DNA from: CAZUHK01 sp964620345
GTDB taxonomy: Bacteria > Planctomycetota > Phycisphaerae > Phycisphaerales > Zrk34
Reading direction: 5' to 3'
Length of the DNA stretch: 15,275 nt
Assembly: GCA_964620345.1 (NCBI GenBank)
Contig: CAZUHK010000059.1
Coordinates: 1-15,275, forward strand
Shown here: piece after piece, positions 13,008 to 15,275 of the stretch
Layout: the number at the start of each line of letters is the position of its first letter
Position numbering within the stretch: the stretch's first letter is position 1
The notes under the pieces: model-generated
What the model saw: only the letters and a program-made list of their open reading frames with translations
Databases searched by the model: none
What the model was told of the DNA's origin: nothing
Translations under genes and position numbers: made by a program

Positions 13008-13316
13008 TCACGCCTCGCGCCGTGCCGCCCCATGGATAAAGGAAAGGATATAGACCCTGCGCGCGTCGTCATCGACACGGTAACGCACGATGTGCTTCTT
13101 GTAGGTCAGCTTATGGATGCTATAGCCGTGTTGTTTGCTCGCGGCGTGATCCAAGCCGTAAATGCGCGGCATGTCGTAGAGCGTCTCGATCCGATCAAGC
13201 AGGCCCTCAAACCATCGCCCGATCGTCTGCTCGCTGACATGCTGCGCCCGCAGATAATCGACCTTTTCACTGATGTCGGCGATCACGCGCTCGGTAAAGA
13301 TGACACGATAGTTCAT
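13008..13316 (-). CDS. ParE/RelE-like toxin
   Basis: The small basic 102-residue protein has the RelE/ParE fold pattern: a first strand YRVIFTERV, two helices (IADISEKVDYLRAQ and QTIGRWFEGLLDRIETL), then the strands SIHKLTYKKHIVRYRVD and RRVYILSFIHGAAR. The end segment (YRVDDD-x5-YILSFIHGAAR) is typical of ParE. ParE-type members poison gyrase and RelE-type members cleave mRNA; sequence alone favours ParE, with moderate certainty. Its ATG (13314-13316) overlaps the antitoxin TGA in an ATGA arrangement, so translation is coupled. Both conserved basic residues near the C-terminus and full length are kept, so it looks intact. Confidence 0.85.
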   Translation of the reverse strand: MNYRVIFTERVIADISEKVDYLRAQHVSEQTIGRWFEGLLDRIETLYDMPRIYGLDHAASKQHGYSIHKLTYKKHIVRYRVDDDARRVYILSFIHGAARREA

Positions 13317-13564
13317 CGTTTGCGCTGAATGCCCTTCGCAGAAGCGATCTTCCGCATCGCTTCGCGGGCGTCCATCACCCGGCCGGCCGCGATGTCTTGC
13401 TCACTGGCCTTGATCTGGGCATCGACCTTGGCCCGGTACGCGGGGTCTTCCTCGTAGTCCAGGTGGTCGATGAAAAAGCTCTCGACATACTCGGCGACCT
13501 CGGCTTGCCCGAGCCGTTTACGCAAGCGAGCATCCAGTTCATCAGAGACCGTCCAGTTCGCCAT
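13313..13564 (-). CDS. Antitoxin of the ParE/RelE-like pair
   Basis: The acidic 83-residue protein is encoded directly upstream of the toxin and overlaps it by 4 bp. The N-terminal half (WTVSDELDARLRKRL, then a helix AEVAEYVESFFIDHLDY) could form a ribbon-helix-helix DNA-binding domain. The C-terminal helix (about 50-80) would wrap the toxin. I assign the role mainly from gene order and size. The ATG at 13564 has TAGGAG at 7-nt spacing. The upstream AT-rich segment (about 13588-13605; minus-strand core AAGATAAAGTATC) is the likely promoter and autoregulatory operator. Confidence 0.78.
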   Translation of the reverse strand: MANWTVSDELDARLRKRLGQAEVAEYVESFFIDHLDYEEDPAYRAKVDAQIKASEQDIAAGRVMDAREAMRKIASAKGIQRKR

Positions 13565-13760
13565 CGCTTGGCTCCTACTGTCACGTCGATACTTTATCTT
13601 ACCTCACTGATCCGCCGCCGGCCTGATCCACGTCCGGCGGATGGTCCAGCCGCGCCAGCCGGCCGGATGACCCGCACGATGGGCCGCCGCGTGCGGGGGG
13701 TGTTTCGGTTCGGCGGCAAATCGCATTCTCATGCGTTAGATTGTAAAATGCTATTCGGCG

Positions 13761-13777
13761 CGCCGCCTTCGGCGGCG
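13761..13777 (-). terminator. Hairpin downstream of the PEP-CTERM gene, terminator candidate
   Basis: CGCCGCC (13761-13767) and GGCGGCG (13771-13777) form a perfect 7-bp stem with a 3-nt loop, 30 bp after the stop of the minus-strand gene. On the minus strand the nearest T-run (TTTT, about 13745-13748) is 12 nt past the stem, so the element is imperfect as an intrinsic terminator. The rest of 13565-13807 holds only the antitoxin promoter region. Confidence 0.4.
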
Positions 13778-13807
13778 TGAAGGGTTAAAGAACCAAAGGG
13801 CAAAGGG

Positions 13808-14866
13808 TCAGCCCCTGCGCCGACGGAGCAACAACGGTACTCCTAGCGCGACGAGCGCGAGAGACGTCGGCTCCGGAACGGGACTTGCGACACGGAAGCC
13901 GTAATTACCGATGTCTGGTAAAAACCTACCTTCATCTGTCGGGTTTTCAGTGTCCTGCGCTGACGACCGTTGGTTGAATTCGGGGCCGAACCACGATGCG
14001 CCGCGGATGACACGAGCACCGCCGGACGCCAGAGTCTCGTTCCACTCCCACACGTTGCCACCTTGATCGGATGTCCCGTAAAAGCTCTCGCTATCCGGCC
14101 CGGCCGAGCCGACCGTTGTCACGTTGCCGTCCTCATCGTTCCAATCCGCGCCGCGGCTGTAGTTCGCCACGTTCGTGCCGGCGTTGGCGATGTCGCCGGT
14201 GGCGGTGGCGGTCGCAATCGTCGGCACGCTGTTGCTGGCGGTCGGGTAGAGCCAGTAGTTGTCGCTGTCGCCGCCTTGATCTGCGGGCTGGTGGTAGGCT
14301 GCCTTGTACCATTCGTTTTCCGTAGGGATGAACACCTGGTTGGGGTCGTTCAGGTCGCGGGTGATGCCGCTGATCGTCGTCGGGCCGGTCAGGGTGTACA
14401 CGCCGGACTCGGTGCTGCCAGCACCTTGGCCATTGGTCATCCAGTTGGAAAAACGCGCTGCGTCGTACCAACTCGTGTAGTTCACCGGCTTGTCGGCCAT
14501 GTTGGCCTTGACCGAGTAGGTGAAGCTGCCCGACGAACCCGAGCGGGTGATCCCCCCGCGGGCGTCGCTGCCCATGCTGGTGTTGTAGAGGGCGTTGGTA
14601 TCCGTCGCCGCGACGGTGTTGAGGAACTCGGCGTACTGGGCGTTGGTCACCTCGTGCTTGGCGATGCGGTAGTCGTAGGACACCGCGCCGATGCCGGGCA
14701 CCGAGCCGCTGTTGAGCGGGTCCGCCGCGTTGCCGGCATTACCGACGGTGACCCAGTCCATGTTCACGGCGGCCGACGCGCCGGTGGTCATACTGCCGAG
14801 CACCATCGCCGCGAGCACGCATGCGGCGCGTAGGACATTCCTTCGTTCACTCTTCAGAATCCGCAT
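13808..14866 (-). CDS. Secreted PEP-CTERM protein with an FGE/SUMF1-like domain
   Basis: The 352-residue protein has an N-terminal signal peptide (basic MRILKSERRNVLR, hydrophobic core, cleavage near residue 33). It ends in a PEP-CTERM sorting tail: VPEPTSL (330-336), a hydrophobic segment and RRRRG. The middle has the formylglycine-generating-enzyme fold landmarks EVTNAQYAEFLN, PVNYTSWYDAARFSNWM, IPTENEWYKAAYH, GNVWEWNE, RVIRGASWF and NYGFRVA. The two catalytic cysteines normally found just after RGGSW are absent (the sequence is RGASWFGPEFNQRSS), so it is unlikely to activate sulfatases. It is probably processed by an exosortase and anchored to or released from the envelope. AAGGAG lies 8 nt before the ATG at 14866. 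A C10 tract lies about 110 bp upstream. Confidence 0.9.
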   Translation of the reverse strand: MRILKSERRNVLRAACVLAAMVLGSMTTGASAAVNMDWVTVGNAGNAADPLNSGSVPGIGAVSYDYRIAKHEVTNAQYAEFLNTVAATDTNALYNTSMGSDARGGITRSGSSGSFTYSVKANMADKPVNYTSWYDAARFSNWMTNGQGAGSTESGVYTLTGPTTISGITRDLNDPNQVFIPTENEWYKAAYHQPADQGGDSDNYWLYPTASNSVPTIATATATGDIANAGTNVANYSRGADWNDEDGNVTTVGSAGPDSESFYGTSDQGGNVWEWNETLASGGARVIRGASWFGPEFNQRSSAQDTENPTDEGRFLPDIGNYGFRVASPVPEPTSLALVALGVPLLLRRRRG

Positions 14867-14966
14867 CTTTCGATCTCCTTATTACCCTGAAAACTTCCCC
14901 GGCCCTCCGAAGACCCCGCACCGCATGGTGCGATCCAAGTCATCGAATTGCGACCGAATGCTCAGC

Positions 14967-14991
14967 AGCATACCCCCCCCCCGGAGGTCAA
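14967..14991 (-). promoter_or_regulatory. Promoter-like site with a G10 tract in its spacer
   Basis: On the minus strand, TTGACC (14991-14986) is followed by TCC and ten G residues (14982-14973) and then TATGCT (14972-14967, 4 of 6). The spacer is 13 bp as read, which is shorter than the optimal 16-18. Homopolymer slippage would change it. The start would be about 93 nt upstream of the ATG at 14866. The pairing of boxes is inference. Confidence 0.35.
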
Positions 14992-14994
14992 GGT

Positions 14995-15024
14995 TAATTT
15001 TCGGTTTTGGCCATGGGAAAATTA
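14995..15024. repeat. AT-rich 8-bp inverted repeat
   Basis: TAATTTTC (14995-15002) and GAAAATTA (15017-15024) are perfect complements with a 14-nt loop. It adjoins the -35-like box at 14986-14991 and stands out in GC-rich surroundings. It could be an operator for the PEP-CTERM gene. Confidence 0.45.
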
Positions 15025-15161
15025 TCGCCCGCCATCGCGGCATACATAACCCGCGGGGAATGGTCCGAAGCGGCGTGCTGCTGTGCTATCCAATCGCGAT
15101 CGGGAATGTTTGCCGACCGACGAGCGGCGGCGGGAGGGTGCGGGCTTGCGAACGCGGAACG

Positions 15162-15213
15162 AAACTCGACCGGGCCGTCGGCCGATCATATGCTCTGTCC
15201 GCCCATTGTTTGC
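15162..15213 (+). repeat. Dispersed 52-bp repeat, copy B
   Basis: It is the partner of 12759-12810 (44 of 52 identical, no gaps). It ends at the point where the ribosome binding site of the epimerase gene begins (AGAGG at about 15214-15218), so it probably lies in the promoter or 5' leader of that gene. Confidence 0.75.
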
Positions 15214-15225
15214 AGAGGCGTTGCG

Positions 15226-15275
15226 ATGCTGAACTGGTCCGATATGAACGTGACGGTGACCGGGGGGGCGGGGTT
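15226..15275 (+). CDS. NAD-dependent sugar epimerase/dehydratase, 5' end only
   Basis: Sixteen codons are visible before the window ends. They read MLNWSDMNVTVTGGAG, with the next codon starting TT (Phe or Leu). The VTGGAGF start of the Rossmann loop is characteristic of extended short-chain dehydrogenases such as GDP-fucose synthase, GalE and related NDP-sugar enzymes. The N-W-S-D lead-in resembles fucose-synthase-like members, but the substrate cannot be fixed from this length. AGAGG lies 7 nt before the ATG. A second in-frame ATG (15244) is possible but less well placed. Confidence 0.75.
   Translation, partial: MLNWSDMNVTVTGGAG

Larger units (their letters stand above)
14867..15225. other. 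359-bp non-coding spacer between divergent genes
   Basis: It separates the PEP-CTERM gene (minus) from the epimerase (plus). It contains the PEP-CTERM leader, a C10 tract within a promoter-like site (14967-14991), an AT-rich inverted repeat (14995-15024) and copy B of the dispersed repeat (15162-15213). I see nothing recognisable from about 15025 to 15160. Confidence 0.6.

Noticed and set aside
12667..13078. Overlapping open frames of about 130 codons on both strands in the 12.5-13.0 kb spacer
   Set aside because: They run through the dispersed repeat and the palindromic element, lack ribosome binding sites and resemble no family.
13970..14833. A plus-strand open frame opposite the PEP-CTERM gene
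   Set aside because: Compositionally biased Val/Gly/Arg/His product with no family features; the minus-strand gene has signal peptide, domain and sorting tail.
1..15275. CRISPR array, rRNA genes, integrase or insertion-sequence transposase
   Set aside because: No regularly spaced direct repeats, rRNA-like segments or transposase motifs were seen on either strand.

Overview
The window is GC-rich and bacterial. The gene content suggests a member of the Planctomycetota, perhaps Phycisphaerae. The clues are a one-gene sulfatase, a secreted PEP-CTERM protein, GC-rich housekeeping genes arranged singly or in pairs, and families of short intergenic inverted repeats. This placement is an inference; no rRNA or other marker is present.

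Layout. On the minus strand, positions 1-2748 hold a peptidoglycan-precursor block. murB (898-1803) is followed downstream by the start of ddl (852 to beyond the left edge). Upstream of murB is a repeat-filled spacer and an exported coiled-coil protein of unknown function (1960-2748). A divergent plus-strand RNA unit follows. It has a strong sigma-70-type promoter (2857-2885), a tRNA-like cloverleaf (2950-3028) and a perfect intrinsic terminator (3033-3060). Next come malate dehydrogenase (3160-4146) and a cytoplasmic six-bladed NHL-type propeller protein (4210-5148). A compositionally different OLD-family ATPase/TOPRIM nuclease follows (5206-6945), probably an acquired defence gene, and then a cation diffusion facilitator (7224-8165). 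The minus strand then carries 6-phosphogluconate dehydrogenase (8244-9791), a D-2-hydroxyacid dehydrogenase (9885-10850) and a cytoplasmic sulfatase (11121-12542). A repeat-rich spacer separates these from a type II toxin-antitoxin pair (antitoxin 13313-13564, ParE/RelE-like toxin 13008-13316). A secreted PEP-CTERM protein with a catalytically dead FGE/SUMF1-like domain follows (13808-14866). At the right edge the first codons of an NAD-dependent sugar epimerase run off on the plus strand (15226-15275).

How the parts relate. ddl and murB both serve peptidoglycan precursor synthesis and look like a fragment of a dcw-type cluster. mdh, gnd and the hydroxyacid dehydrogenase are central or side-branch redox metabolism, with no sign of a shared dedicated pathway. 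The OLD nuclease and the toxin-antitoxin pair are accessory.

Most interesting signals. The first is the tRNA-like RNA, which has a perfect acceptor stem and T-arm but a GNRA-capped hairpin where an anticodon arm should be. The second is a C10/G10 homopolymer lying between candidate -35 and -10 elements upstream of the PEP-CTERM gene, a possible phase-variable promoter. The third is a dispersed 52-bp repeat present twice (44/52 identical), one copy abutting the ribosome binding site of the epimerase gene.
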